From contig NC_052016.1 of the NCBI RefSeq assembly GCF_015832195.1, positions 30,587,129 through 30,651,128 of the forward strand: DNA of 64,000 bases, read 5' to 3'. The notes beneath the pieces are model-generated. The model saw only the letters and a program-made list of their open reading frames with translations. It made no database searches and was not told where the DNA came from. This stretch comes from Motacilla alba alba (lineage: Eukaryota; Chordata; Aves; Passeriformes; Motacillidae). Shown here one piece after another: positions 37,714 to 51,600 of the stretch; the stretch's first letter is position 1; each line of letters starts with the position of its first letter. Position numbers and translations under genes: made by a program.

Positions 37714-39575
37714 CCCTGTATTTTTATGAAATGAAGAAGCAAATAGGTTGGTCTGAATTACTTGGTGCTTGGTGTATGTAGGCCACAGTGGGCTTAACAC
37801 AGTATTGCTCCCATTAGGAATGGTGTTACAGATGTGCCCAGGAGCCCTGAGAATGATCCCATGGCCTGTTTTGGAGAGTGCTGTACAAACACTCAAGAAG
37901 ATGGAGTCCCTACCTGGAGGAGATTGTAATTAAAACATGATTCAAGCACTGGGTGTAACAAACAAATGGAGAATGGGGCACAGTAATGATAGGAAAGTGT
38001 AGGTGGATAAACTGGTTATGATGCAGAGCTAGCACAAATAAACACAGCAAGAAGAGGAATATTTTGCACTGATTAAGAGGAATAACTGACTCATACAAAA
38101 TAGCAGTTGGTCCACATAGGACAGTGCTGCATCTCATTTCTCTGGTGCTTCATGGTAATATTGATGAACAGTCTTCCCTAGCACATATGTGGGCATGGGT
38201 AGAGCCTTTCTCTCTCAGGTATGTGCCAAAAAATTCTTCTCCTGTCATGAAAGACACCTCGTGAGAGTGCTCGTGAAGTTGCAAGCCCTCCTTTTGTCCC
38301 TTGGCACCATCCTAAAATTCTGATCAACCCACTAGTATTCATGGCCATTTCAGGGGGTGCTGGAGGATACTCAAAAGATTGGGTATTTGTCTGGAGTCCT
38401 GAACACATTCTGATTTGATGCTTTTTCTGCAGGGCTCTCCTGGCCCTTCACTCAGACATGCTCCTGCCGTGCACCCTCACAGACATCTCTCATGTAAGAA
38501 GAGCCCCAAAGCCCAGATTCACCTTTGCACCTGTGCTGATACACAGTTCAGGTTTCTGAGTGGATGCAGAAACAGGATCTGCTTTGGCTTTAATGCATGC
38601 ATCTTTGTCTCCACCCTGCTTTGCTATGCCAGCTGTGCGGAAGGAACCATCCAGTCTGCAGACTCCTGGGCACCCTGGTGAAGGTGAGCTGGTCCGGCTT
38701 CAGTGCAGGTATCCCTGCAGTGCAGGTGTTACATTCAGAAAAACCAGCAGAAAAACTGGCAAAAATGGAGGTTACATCTCCTCTAAAAGGCAGAGGTGTC
38801 TGTACCCCTCCACATGAGACTGCCTGCACCTTTAGACTGTACAGGGCACTCTGTACAAACCTGTCTGGATAATGGACTACTGCATCACACTCTGAAGAAA
38901 CTACTGTGGTGCTGCTGTCAGAATCCATTTCAGAGGTGCTCAACTGTGCTCACACATACTTCCAACTCCTTTCCAATCCAAGTGCAGACAAACCAGTTTC
39001 AGAGTCTGTGTGAAGGAGTACAGCCACCACCTCTGGAAAGAAAATGGAAACACTTGGCTGCACCTAGTAAAGGTGGTTGTGAGTAAAGCACAAGGCTTCA
39101 AGCACAGCCACCCATGTGGTATTGTCACTTGCAGATAGTCAGCTTTGGACACCCCGCAGCCTCTTGGAAGCTGGAATAAGCATTAGAGGGCAGCAACTCC
39201 ATTGTGATGCTGTTTGAGGCTAAAAGCAGTTGACTTTGGACCTTTGGATCAAAGGCCAGTGTGAAGGCATCCATTCAGATTTGTGAAGAAATTATTTGCT
39301 GTATTACTCTGAACTTTGGCACTGCATTTCTCCCTCAGTCCAAAAGAGATTACGTTTGTTAACCTTCGTGCTGTCACATGCATCTTAGGCTCTGAGAAAA
39401 CTGTAGAATTCTTGCTCTCCTCATGTATTTTGCAAATAATCTCAACATACACAGAATTTTATTCCAAAGTGTGTAAAAGGCTCTGCAGGACTGACTGGTT
39501 TAACTATAGATTTTCAAAAGCCTTGGCAAACTCAATCTAAGATGGCTGCTTAATAAAATTAAAATACTTTGTGCA
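34960..39575. other. Intergenic, SLC19A2-F5
   Basis: No gene recognised. AATAAA motifs on the plus strand near 35004 and 35037 could end a short divergent transcript from the SLC19A2 promoter, but nothing supports a product. Open frames here are short and look random. It contains the AT microsatellite at 37669-37714. Confidence 0.5.
37669..37714. repeat. (AT)n microsatellite
   Basis: About 46 bases of almost pure AT dinucleotides with one G interruption near 37703. Confidence 0.95.
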
Positions 39576-40680
39576 TGTGGTCCAGCTAGGATAGAGTTAA
39601 TTTTCTTTACAGCAGCCTGTAAAGGGCTGTACTTTGGTTTTTTGACTAAACGAGCACTGATAACACACGTTGTTTTAGCTGGTACTGGCAGTGTTTGCTC
39701 AGCGCCAAGGCCTTTTTTTTCCCCACCCTGCCACACCAGTGAGGAGGCTGGGGCTGCACAGGAGGCTGGGAGAGGACACAGCTGAGCCAGGGGATATAAT
39801 GTCCCAGACCATGCGACATTGTGCTCAGCAGGAAATGTAGGGGGAAAGGAGAAGGATAAAGGGGAAATGTTCAGACTTACAGCCTTTGTCTTCCCAAGCA
39901 GCTCTCAGGTGTGTTGAGACCCTGCTTGCCTGGAAGCAGCTGAACAGGTGCCTGTTGATGAGAAGTGGCAAATGAATTCTTTATTGTGCCTTACTTGCAT
40001 GTGCAGCTTTGATTTGCTTATCAAACTGCCTCTATATCAACCTGCAAGTTTCCTCTCTTTTGCTCTTCCAACTGTCTCCCCCAACCTGCCAGGGGAAAGC
40101 CATCAAGTGACTGAGTGAGGACTTAGCTGCCAGCTGAGGCCAACCTACTGCAGTCCTTTTTGGTGTCCAATGTGAGACAAGAGGATTTTGAGATAACACC
40201 CCTGATCAGAATGTGCTTAGTAGAATTTCTAGCTGTTATTGGCAGGGGTTCATGCTTTTTGCCTTACTGTATATAAGAGTCTGGCATGTTAGTGACTGGT
40301 TTGAACTTTTGCTATTTATTGTAGCACTTATCTTACTCTACTGTGCAAGGGAACATTTTGTTATCAGCAATGGCCTCTTGTCTGAGGTGGCACAGGGCCC
40401 AGACATCCCTGCTCTACTGGGCAAGCTTTAGCAGCACTGGAATGGGGTTAATTACCATCATAGTTGCCCAAAGGGTGTTGTGACTTAGATTTGTGACTAG
40501 GGCAGTGTTTGCAACACAGGGGTGTTTCAGGTGGCACTGAACAGTGTTTGCATGGTGTCAAGGCCTTTGCTTTCTACCTCTTTGCCCAGGCTGGGCATGG
40601 ACAAGGGGCACAAGGGGGTGGGGAGGAAATGCAAGCAAGACAGCTGACCCCAGCTAACCAAAGTACTGTTCATTAGTAAG
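39576..40680 (+). mobile_element. ERVL-type endogenous retrovirus remnant (LTR - internal scrap - partial LTR)
   Basis: 39576-40152 reads as a near full-length LTR of the common avian ERVL type: 'tgtggtccagctagg', 'atagagttaattttcttt', 'gccaaggcc', 'gaggaggctggggctgcaca', then a polyadenylation-like 'aatgaattctttattg' and a CA end. It is followed at 40161-40178 by 'tggtgtccaatgtgagac', fitting a tRNA primer-binding site. About 250 bases of internal sequence follow. From about 40425 to 40680 a diverged second copy of the LTR 5' half is visible ('gtcaaggccttt', 'gacagctgaccccagctaacc'). No viral coding region survives. The element is antisense to F5 and SLC19A2 and lies just past the F5 3' end. 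Confidence 0.75.
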
Positions 40681-40906
40681 CAGAAGAAAAATCTTCAACT
40701 TGTAAAATTGATGCAGATAGACTGAGTCATGCTCCTGCAATCAGTTGTGCAGTTATGTAACTTTACATAGAATTAGACACCTGTGTGTATATATATGTAT
40801 ACATAAAGAACTAGTTACTTATTTAGAACATTAAAGATCACTGCCTTCTAAAAAATAATTTCACAGTTATCACATAAAAACTTGGTTCTGCTGAAGTTAG
40901 CAAGCA

Positions 40907-40912
40907 TTTATT
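40907..40912 (-). promoter_or_regulatory. F5: Possible polyadenylation signal, F5
   Basis: AATAAA on the minus strand (tttatt on plus), 1.7 kb after the F5 stop codon. A second candidate at 41216-41221 would give a 1.4 kb 3' UTR. The region 41222-42610 is probably 3' UTR in either case. Confidence 0.4.
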
Positions 40913-42610
40913 GACTGTTTTCCAAGGTAAAAACTCATTCCAAAGTTTACATGTCTTTCTTTTTTTAAGTGAATATGGCTTGTGTTACAATTTCATGATG
41001 GTGTCAAACAAAAATAAACTAAGCACAATTACAAAATACTAAGAAACCAACCTTTAAAGATGAAGGAATTACTCACACTATTTCAGCATTTGAAATTAAT
41101 TCTAATTGGTACTGAAAATTTTACTTTCCTGTTGCAAACTTTCACCATTACCAGAGCTACTACTGTAGAGGCAAATATACAAAACAAAATTTTGATGCCT
41201 TGCAACAATATTAGCTTTATTTTCCAGTGGAAAATTACAACAGTTTGTGACATAGTAAAAAAAGAAAAGAAAATAGAAGAAAATATTTGTTTAGTTTTTA
41301 CACTTTTTTCACTCCTGTTCTATACCTTCTCTTTAAAATGCATGTTCTGTAAGAGAAATAAATGAAAAACTACTGAGATAAAACTGGTTAACACCATTCA
41401 AGGTTCAAAGACAAACTACTTTAAAAATCCAGCCTGCTGAATGGTACCTAGTGTGATAAGTGAAGTGCTGCAAATAAACAATATACAGGATAGAAGTCCA
41501 GAACACTACTGAAAGCTTAGTTAAAATTCTGCTGGAATAATGAGTTCACGGACTGTGTATCTATTTTCAGATATAGTTATCCTGGGAAAAATCCATGTAA
41601 AATCTATACACAAGAGTATTTCCATTAGTGAAAATGCTGTTAAATTGTAAGAGAAGATGCAGCTGTTTCTGTTACCCATTCTGTATCATCTAATCCTCCT
41701 CTGCCACCCCCAGGCTGTACTGTCACTGAACAGCTGCAGTTCTCAAAGCTTTCCTCATCAAGGGAGCTCCCTGTCCCAACAGTCTAAAAGTGTATATGGG
41801 ACTGAGCATCTAGAGTTCTGAATTCTCATTTTGGTTCTCCCTTTGCTGTTCCATCACCTGCCAGGTTAAATCACTTCCCTTCTTGTTTCTGGGATGGAAA
41901 GGCACTGCTGACCCCCTTTTCCCTTTCCAGGGCACTGAAGATGAATTCTGTGAAATCCACACCATTCAGGTGTGCTGGGTATACAAGGACCAAACCAACA
42001 ATGCCAGCACACATTCTCTGAGAAGGGGTTGCACATACCTTAATGCTGAGACATGTCTTGCCTTTGCCACAGTATAGGCAAAAGACATGTGGAGGAGAGA
42101 CCACCCCTGCAAATCATTTCTCACCAAGGCACTGCTGGAATGCAGCACCTCAGCTCCAGATCAGCACTGGTTTTCCCTCTCAGCCTTATGTATGGAGAAC
42201 ATCCACCTGCTATAGCCTTCTATTCCTCATCTGTGCTGCAAAAGCATTTCAAAATGGAGATAGTCAGGGCTCCGGATCAAGGCCAGAGTCTCCATTCCTA
42301 GGGATTTAGGACTTAAAATTAAGTAAAAAAGTAAGACAGAGTACTGGTTATAATGAAGAAGTAATAATTCTAATCAGAAGGGACTACTATTTTTTCCAGA
42401 GAAAAGAAGCTGGAAAGAGCTTTTCCCAGAGAAAATAAGCTGTTTTCTAAAGTGTGTATTTGTAGAATGAAACATCTGCCAGAAAAATCTCTCAATCCTG
42501 CTGGTAAAACATTATGTTCCTTTGAAAAAGCACATATCCAAACTACTAAGTGTGACTGTTTTAAGGGTTTCTTAACAAACAGGTTGTTCTGCATGATGAC
42601 TGCTGGCAAG

Positions 42611-45600
42611 TTAAGAGCTCCCAGACTCATCAGACCTTTTCACAGCCAGACCCCCACCAAAATTGCAGCCATAGAGTTCTACCCGAAGGGCAATCCCACG
42701 GTACCATGTCTTTGGAACAATGCGGATGAACCTGGACAGGATGGGTGGGTTAAAAAAATTCTTGACGTGCCCATTGCTGTTTGCATTACCCAGGAAAACC
42801 TGCAAATACACAAACACAATTGTTTAAAAGGTGGCACTTGAAAAAACCCCAGCATTTTCTCTTTACAACAGTTCCAAGCCATTGCATTAGTCACACCCAG
42901 GGTAGATGGACTGGCTCATTTCTGGTTTTAAAGAAGATCACAACAAGTCTCTTCCTGACATGCTGGGTTAAAAGTAGTTCAGGCCAGCAATAGCTGAGTC
43001 TGAATGAAACAGCCTCTGTTTCCATCCACACCAGAAAATTTGCCATTCTAATTTCTAATTGACCAAAACCCCAAACTCCCCTTATTTCACTACTGCTAAT
43101 AGCCCTTGTGGATTAGGTTGGTATAAGGTAATACAGGAAAAAAATACAAAGTACTGTGTCTGCTCTGTGGGTACCTGAAGTTCCCCAGCTCTGCTATAGC
43201 GATACTGTTTACTAACAATAATTTCACTTAAAAAATCAGGGCAGAAATAAAAAAAAATAAAAGAGGCCCTGGGGAATCAATTATTCACTCAAATTAAATG
43301 TCCTTGTGCATTCAAACTGAATGTTCTCCTTTACAAACAGTGTCAGCTCCTTTTATCACAATGTTGGCTGCATTCTCTGCAGATACAGTGTTCATTCCTT
43401 TTATTATGATTAATCACGATCACTAAAATCAGATGGATACTGTGACATTATCTGTAGTAACCCCAGCTCCCCAGCACTTTATAGTCCAGTGAGAATATCA
43501 ATTTGGCTGGGCATTCTGCCTTTAAGCCTTGACTGTGTCCAGCACCTGAAACGAAACACTTCAATTCAATTCAAAACAACAAAACAATTCAATTGCCTGG
43601 GCTGACAATGATACCTTTGGCATTGAGCTTGAACCCTCTGTGTAGGATTTCCACTCAGAGCCTTCATTGCTGTACAGAAGAACATAGGTTTTCACAAAGT
43701 TTTCAGCTGACATGGATGTGACCCCCTGCGTAGCAATAGCAGTGATCTTCTTGACTGTGAGGAGATCAATTTGCAGCCACTGTTGGTCGTTGTTAAACTA
43801 CAATTGATATGAAAGTTTGTGTATTAGCAAATATGTAAATGTCAGTATTTGCTTAAGTGAAAATCATGTTTACAGGTAGTTAACCTGTATCAAAATGCAT
43901 CAAAAGTGTATCAAAGAAGTCCAAAAGAATAAAGCTGAGGCAAGTCACAAGCATTCTTAGTGACCTATATGATTAACTTCATTACTACAGGTAGTATGTT
44001 TGGAGTCTGAAGATTTACGCTTTAATTTCCAATACATAATGAAATATAACAGAGATTTACCTCCAGTGTTAAAACCTAATACTTAATACTAATACCAAAC
44101 GCTTATACAAAAGAGCAGCTTCCATCAAACCTCAAGGTGCTTTGTGAAGAAATGCAGGTCCATTTCAAAGACACATAAGCTCACATGCCTTGCTGAAGAT
44201 CACTCATCCCCAGATCCACTAGGCTGCACTGCCTATAAGCCAACCCAGAATGGGTTTCTTTAACCCCTTTGAGACAAATATTCAAATTGCACTCATCTTC
44301 TGAAATTAAACAGGCTAGTCACAGACTGCAGACTGTGGTCCAGAGGAGAGCTTCCATCTCTCAAAGTATTTCACTGCTGTTGCCAGAGGCTCAACAAATT
44401 TCTGCTGAAGAGTTGAGTGGTGCTCTTCCCAAAGGATGATTGTGAAGTGACCCTATCATGCTCAGCACTGGATGGAGCATGCAGGAAGCACTATGACCAC
44501 AAAGGCAACACCAATTTATTCACCAGCGGCCGTTGCCTCCACTGTTGTTCTCTTGTTACCTTGGCTCGCCAGGCATTCATCTTTCCATTCTGATTGAGAC
44601 GAGCAAGTGAAGCATCCCATGTGTTAAACCAGGATGTCTTTGTAGATGAGGCTGTTATCTGGGTATTCTTGATCTCTCCACTTTCCATTCCAAGTGGCAA
44701 AGAGCAGCCTGTTGAGAGGAGCACTGAGTCATCTCCAGTACACCCAAGTGGCCACAGCAAAACCAACAATGTTGGAAGAGAAGACCCACATTTTTAGCTT
44801 CATTTAAAGTATGAAGTAAAAAATTGGCCAGAATGGAAGCAGTTGACCAATTCTTACCATCTGCTTCACAGCCCAGAAGCTCCATGCGAAGAGTAGGCCT
44901 GTTGTAGACCTCAGTGGGGTAGAGTCTGATGTACCTAGCAATAATAGGGGGATCAATGATGTTCTCTTTTATGTCATAGGCATTGGAATTACCTTCAAAA
45001 ATCTGTTGAAAAGAAAAAAAAAAGAAAAAAAGCCCACACATACTTAATTTAATGCAAACACAAATTTGAAGGCCTGCTCTGTTACAAATGTAGTCTTTTT
45101 TATGCCCTTAGCCCCATGCACAGTGACAGCACACCCTATGCTGCAGGGCCACTTGAAATATCTCATGGTCCCATCTTACCATATTTGGAAGTGTCTGAAG
45201 GCCTCAGTTTAAATAAGCAACCTTTTTTTTTATGTAAGTCTATAAAAGTACAGGAGCAAAGAGGCAAAAGGAGAGGTAAAAGACAACAGGCTTTCAATCT
45301 GGGAGTTGTGCCACAGAAACCTCAGTGTAAATTGAAGGGAGCTGTAATAGGTAGGGCTGGAGCAGGTGGGTGTAAGATGAACCTCTTTCAGCATACAACT
45401 ACACTCACCACACAAGCCTTCTGCAGGCAAATCAGACAGTTCAACATTCAGCTGCTGGGACAGATCAAAGGAAGGGATGAGAAGCAGAATCTTATCCCAA
45501 ATGAGGTAAAGGCCTGATTTTTAGTTCAGCTTCCTGCTTTCTTCAAAAAAGCTGCCATGGGCTTAGGAAATATTAGTAGGGAGAGATGCCTGTGAGAAAG

Positions 45601-48600
45601 CCAGACTCTACACAGTCACGGTCACCAGCCAATCCAAACCCCAGTCCAGGTAGTGCCTCACCTTACCATTTGTCTTCTAGGCTGAATTTCATTAGTTTGG
45701 TAAATGCCCTTTGGGGCATCCAGCTGTACCTATTAAGGCTCCAAAGGCCATAATTTTTCCCACTCTTTCTTAGCATTAAATAAGACTCACTGTATCCCTC
45801 AGTGATGCTGCCTAAGTTATTGCAAGCCCCATGGCACAGACAGACCTTTCCTGTTGGCGAGCTGTCTCCTTTGAAGGTGTTCCATGTCTGTTTGTCTTTG
45901 CTGTAAACAAGAAAGTACTTCTGGATGTACAAGGACTTAAAAAACTGCTTGGCTCCCTGTGTCTGTATCCCAGTGAGCAAAACTTGTCTTCGAAAGTCCA
46001 CCTAGGAACAGCAAAGAGTGTTTATAAAGTCAATAATGCACAGCAAAACCCATATAATTCTTTGGCATTTTAATATGCACAACACTAACATCCTCTAAAG
46101 GAATAGTAGATACCAGAGTATCTATCAGAGATCTATCAAATTATTGCTCTCTCATTTCATTTGTGTTTTTGAGTGTGCATTTCATTTCAGAGGCCATTTT
46201 ACAGGGTTCAGCACTGCACCACAAAGGCACCTCAAAAGTATCTGTGTGTCTGTGGTAGGCACAATTCCCCCCACTGCCCCATTTTACAGATAGGTCAAGG
46301 AGAACACAGAAATTAACAGGTCACACTTTTAGAAGCCACCTCTAATTTTGGATACCTAGGCTGCAGAAAGGCATATGACATTCTGAAGTGCTGAAAAGCC
46401 ACCATTCCTGCTGATACCATATCTAAGCACTTAGCACATAAAAACAAATCTGGAAGGTGTGCTTGTCAGCAGTGAAACTCATTCTCTGGGACATGCCCTC
46501 CACACCTCCGCATGCGTCACTGCAGTAACTTCAGCTTCCCACCACCACAGCCCCCTGTTAAATTCTTTCTCTTCCCAATATTTCCAGTTCCACATCAAAT
46601 CTCCCAACCTTCTCCCTCAACTCCACTTTCACTAACTTGCCAGTATGTCAAACATTGGCAAGTCAAACACAACAGCCACCTGCTGAACTTGAATCTCTCC
46701 AGTCTTTCAACAAATTTTAATGAGATTCATAAGAAATCAGCTATTCTCCCCAAATTTGGGTGCAAACTGGCTGTGTAATGCAAAAGTCACTGGGATGGTA
46801 GAAAAACACAGAAATGAGGTGACTGAATGATATAGAGCTTGAAGTCATAATTATAAGTTTAGTTTCCCTAAGTGGAGACAACTGAACTCTGTCAAGTGGG
46901 ACAGCAGCATACAAACTAAGCAAAAAACTATCTGAACGAAGGCTTGAGGATATTACACAGCAAATGATCACTTAAACACGTACATACAAATATGTACTGT
47001 TAGACAGACAAAGGAAAAATAAAGTAGTAGAAAGAATGACTCAATTTACCTACAAAATGGTTACAATCTAAATTGTGAGGGTGACTGTCCAGACAATGAG
47101 CCTCAACAGCAGCAGAGACTGGGTTACCCTAGCGAAGAGGAACAGTTCATGGCATCAACAATCTTGCCACATCTTTTCTGTCTTCCCCAACAGCCTTCTC
47201 AGTGGCAAGAGCAGCTTGACCTTCTGAAATAAGCTGTAGGAAAATCATAACTCAATGATGTTGTACTTTACCTGGATCCAAGGCAGTTCTTCCTCCACTG
47301 TAGTACTCCAAGCATTGTATGTTCCATAATTATTTAATCGGGCTAACTTAGGTTCCCAATAGTCTAGACAGAAAATATGAATAAAGCAAGAATTTTTAAG
47401 AGGCATTGAAAAAACATAAAGTGACACTGTTATTAGCTTTGAGTGCGCCATTTCCCACCCCCCACCCAAAGGATTAAAAAAAAAAAAAGAAAAAAAATAC
47501 ATACAAGAGATCTAAAACCATAATCTAGGCTAATTTGGACATGGTCAGCATGTGTACCCTGCAAAGCTTTAAAGTTGGCAAAATGACAAAAATAATAATC
47601 TTTTATGTAATATACTGTCTGTTAATTTGGAACCAGGGTCTAAAGTTTGCTAAACAAGTTTTGGCCCCCAGCAGGATCAGACAGAAAATATGCTCTACAT
47701 TCATAGGAGAGAGCTCCCCTCTGCATAACAAGGTTTCCAAGTTAAAAACTGGTATAGACTATATATTACCAAACAGCTTTCAAGCCTTCATAACACTCTA
47801 TGAGGAAACAGAGAAAGAAAATCAAATCCACAAAAAATGGGTTTTACAAAATAAGTAACTTATTTTTTATTTCAAGGGAAAGATGGGCATTCCTGCATGT
47901 GTGTGTAACCTGTACACCTTGATTTGACACTGTTCGTGTAAAATTCTAAGAAAAGTCTCTAAGTAATGATCCCACTTTTGTACCACAGATAAACTTGACA
48001 AATTAAAGACACTGTAATTGCTTTTGATGCCAGGATTCCCAAGTCTTTCATAACAAATATGTTTTGTCCTTTCATATCTCATACCACATGCAAATCTCAA
48101 AAGCTTTTTGAATGCTTGGTGTTATTTTCAAGCAGGGAATCCAAGGGACAAAAAAGGAATGCTGGATTTGTTCCTGATCACCCAGCAGGCCACAGACAGA
48201 GCACTCACTCCCTGACTCTCAATCTTGTGACACTGATAGCAGTCCTGTGATACTTAAAATACAATAATGATGGCTACCTAACAGAGCTCCCTGTCTCTGC
48301 TTGCAGCCCTGGAGAGACTTTTAGCCTGTCACCTGATTGCTGCTGAACTGATCTTGAAAGACATCAGAGAAGCCAAAAGAAGACAGAGCTGCAACACTTT
48401 TCTGGGGGTGTTCAGGGACCTTTTCAGGGATAAACTCACCTATGTGATGTGAAGCATCGATCTGCGAATCGAGTATAACCCCACTTGCAAGGCCCATTGG
48501 AACCCTGCACTCTAAAGGGAGCACAGTAAGTTTGTTGTTAAAGAAAATGAGGACTATTCCAATATATATTCTGGTGAAATCTAAGACACATCACTCAGGA

Positions 48601-51600
48601 CAATAGTGTAATTCTAGTACACTATTAATTATAATAACTGTTATTATTATCTAGTAATTCTATAACATCACACTTTTCCCAGAGAAGTCTAAATTAATCT
48701 CTGCAATTTCTCTCAACAGATTAATCCACTGGTTACTACAGGGAAACCTCAAATTCAAAGCTAGCATGCTAAAGGAATTAAGGTAGTGTGCTAAACAATT
48801 AAAAGCTAGCATTGCTGGAAGCTAAAAATTTTCCTTCTAGAACAAATTTACAGTAACCACTCCACCATGTCCTTGAACGTGGATAATTTTCTACATTTTT
48901 TTTGCAGAACAATCTCCCAGATTTATTTTTAGTGATCCTGAAAGGGTAGAGAAGACTACACAGCTTGACTTTCCCAGCCAAAAACCACTGTAGTTCATAC
49001 CTTTCTCTATAACCAAATAGGATGTCTGCATTCCTGCTTGCTGGTATTCCCCCACTTCAGTGTCTAGAAGCCACCAGCCAGGTCTCTGTGGTTTCATTTC
49101 AATTGTTCTAAATGAGCCTTGAAAAAAGGAAAATTAAATGTATCAGAAACATTTGAATTACAAGTCTGATGTCAGTGAGGCTGAATTTTAAACCAAAGAC
49201 CTTCCGATGACCTAATCCAGAAAATTTAAACACACATTGCAATGAGAGCAGTAACTTCCACCATCTCAGTGATTTTTTTTTCTTAGCAAGCTAGTTCTAG
49301 CTGGAGACTGAGATTGGAATCAACTAGCCAGATCAAAATCCAAAAGTACAAAACCTTGGCTGCCTGTACATAAGAGATATCTGCATATTAACTACAGTGC
49401 TGAACAGTGTAGTGAACAGTGTTCATTACATAATGCATGGATGTTAAGTCTGTGGTGCTGGTTATGATTCTTACTCCTGCTGTGCCAGTGAGTTGTTCCA
49501 GTAATGAAAAGGATGTAGAGAAGCCAATAGTAGAAGCGGGAAAATTAGAAGTATGGGCCCTCCCCTCACTTTCTTCATGCCCCAGGAGTGCCAAGGATTA
49601 AGCAGGAAGTAGGTATGGTTTCAGTTCCTTGATGCACTTTTTAGAAAGCACAGGACATGTTCTCATTGCTTTTCTTGTATTCCTAGTTGCTGCAGACAAT
49701 TCTTCAGGTAATTCCAGCTAATTCTGGTTCCCATTTAAACAAAAATATGTAGATTTTACAATTAAAAGCACTACCTTAAAAATAAGGAAATAAAATATTG
49801 AATAAACTACCCCTAATGTTCACTAAAACTCCTAATATTCCAAGCCAGTCCCATTATTTTGATCTCCTTGTTGTCTTTTATTTTTCTTTTTTTTTTAAAT
49901 TCTTGTAGCTGGCAACACAGGCTTCATAAGTGCTGTTATTGCCCACTGGTACTGCTGACAGTGATGGGGCAAAGGACTTCATCCTGCAATGTAGTGAAAA
50001 CTTACTGCCTATTTCTCCTTGGGGAGAGAATAAGAATTCTCCTAGGACTCACAGTTCTTCTTTCTGTTCTGTATCACTTAGCCGGACATTTAAACCCCCA
50101 AACTCTCACCATATGGAGACCTTTAAACTGGTATGATAGTGACAAGGTCACCACTTTGAACTTACTCTGCTCTGATGCTTACCTGGGAGGAGAGTGTATG
50201 TACCAAGCTGATGTTCTGGCTCTCCTTGTTCTATGAAAGTCTGTCCATGAAAATGAACAACATGAATGTCTTTTGGGCCACCCATATTCAGCAAGTGCCA
50301 TCGGACTGTTTCCCCTTCATACATCCTCAAGCCTTGCAAATTGTAGGTAATCCCATTAATGGCTAAAAAAAAGGTTGGTAGTCAGGAAAACTGCTCACAA
50401 AACTAGTCTCAAAGTACTAGAAAAAACTGGCTAGAAAGTACTTCTTGAAATTAGCAACATATTTAATGAAGCAATGCACTTGGGAAAAACAGTATTTCCA
50501 ATTTAAAGTGCAACACACCTTATGGTCTATGTAAATCAATTCAGAAAATCCAGAGACCTCACCAGAAGATTTGAGCACAGCTCGGTAGCAACATATGGCA
50601 GCCAGGAGAACAAAAATATTTAAATGTAAGATGGGACTATCAGGCCCAAAAGGAAGGACAGCTATCCAAAACTTTCTGAAGCTCCCATTTCTACAGGCAC
50701 AACTGACATACCTCTATATCCACAGAGAGGTATACGAAGGGCTGTTCTACAGCTGCTTCAAATTCCTCAATAGAACTACCTGATTATTAAAATATTTTTA
50801 AATTTCTTGCAAGAAGTTTTCAGGGTACTAGCTTCTTATTGCAAAGAAGACTTCTTTGTTTCTTTGTTTTCTTTTAATGGGTGGGGGGAATATATATGCA
50901 AATGCAAGAGAGAGGTTTTCTGTTGAAAGTTTCAGTCTAATATGTCTTTTATTCATTTTAATAGCAAATTTCCCATCACTTCATATTTTTACATGTAAAC
51001 CCATAACTACTATGGGTACAACGGATAACAAAAAAAATTCACATAACTAATGTGGGGGATTTATGCATGTTGAAAAGGACCGTGAGCTGAGATACTTCCG
51101 CTGACATTCTTTCCCTCTACCCCAATAAACTGCATACTTGGCAAAATGAAATACGTACCATAGAATTTGTGGCATTGCTGCATTTCTTCTGTCTTCTCAT
51201 TACAAGGCCTTCCTGAATGTTTGTCAAAGTACCAGCTTTTCTCTTCATCAAAGACCATAAAAAGCAAGAAAAAGTCTCGGGTATACGTCCTGCTGCTGTT
51301 TGATTTGCTGAAGGTTCCTTTTTCACAGATCAGTATTGGCCCAATCAAACCAGACTGAATGTCTTTCTCCTAGAAGGTAATAAACTCATATTATGTACTA
51401 GGTAATAAACTCATTTTGGAAATCATGGCTTTCCAAAAGATGTAAAAAAAAAAACCATAGCATTCTGCAGGAACGCATCAGCCCCTAAAAATCTAAAGCA
51501 GGTTCCAGAATTACTGCTCCCTTCTATCTTTACTCTTCCCTGTTTAGTCTACCAGAGTTGCCCACTTCAAATTCTTCTGTACTTTATGTCCTGCTTTAAC

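Noticed and set aside
40213..40431. Hydrophobic 72-codon frame between the two LTR copies
   Set aside because: Lies in a deleted provirus scrap with no flanking viral frame; hydrophobicity follows from T-rich sequence.
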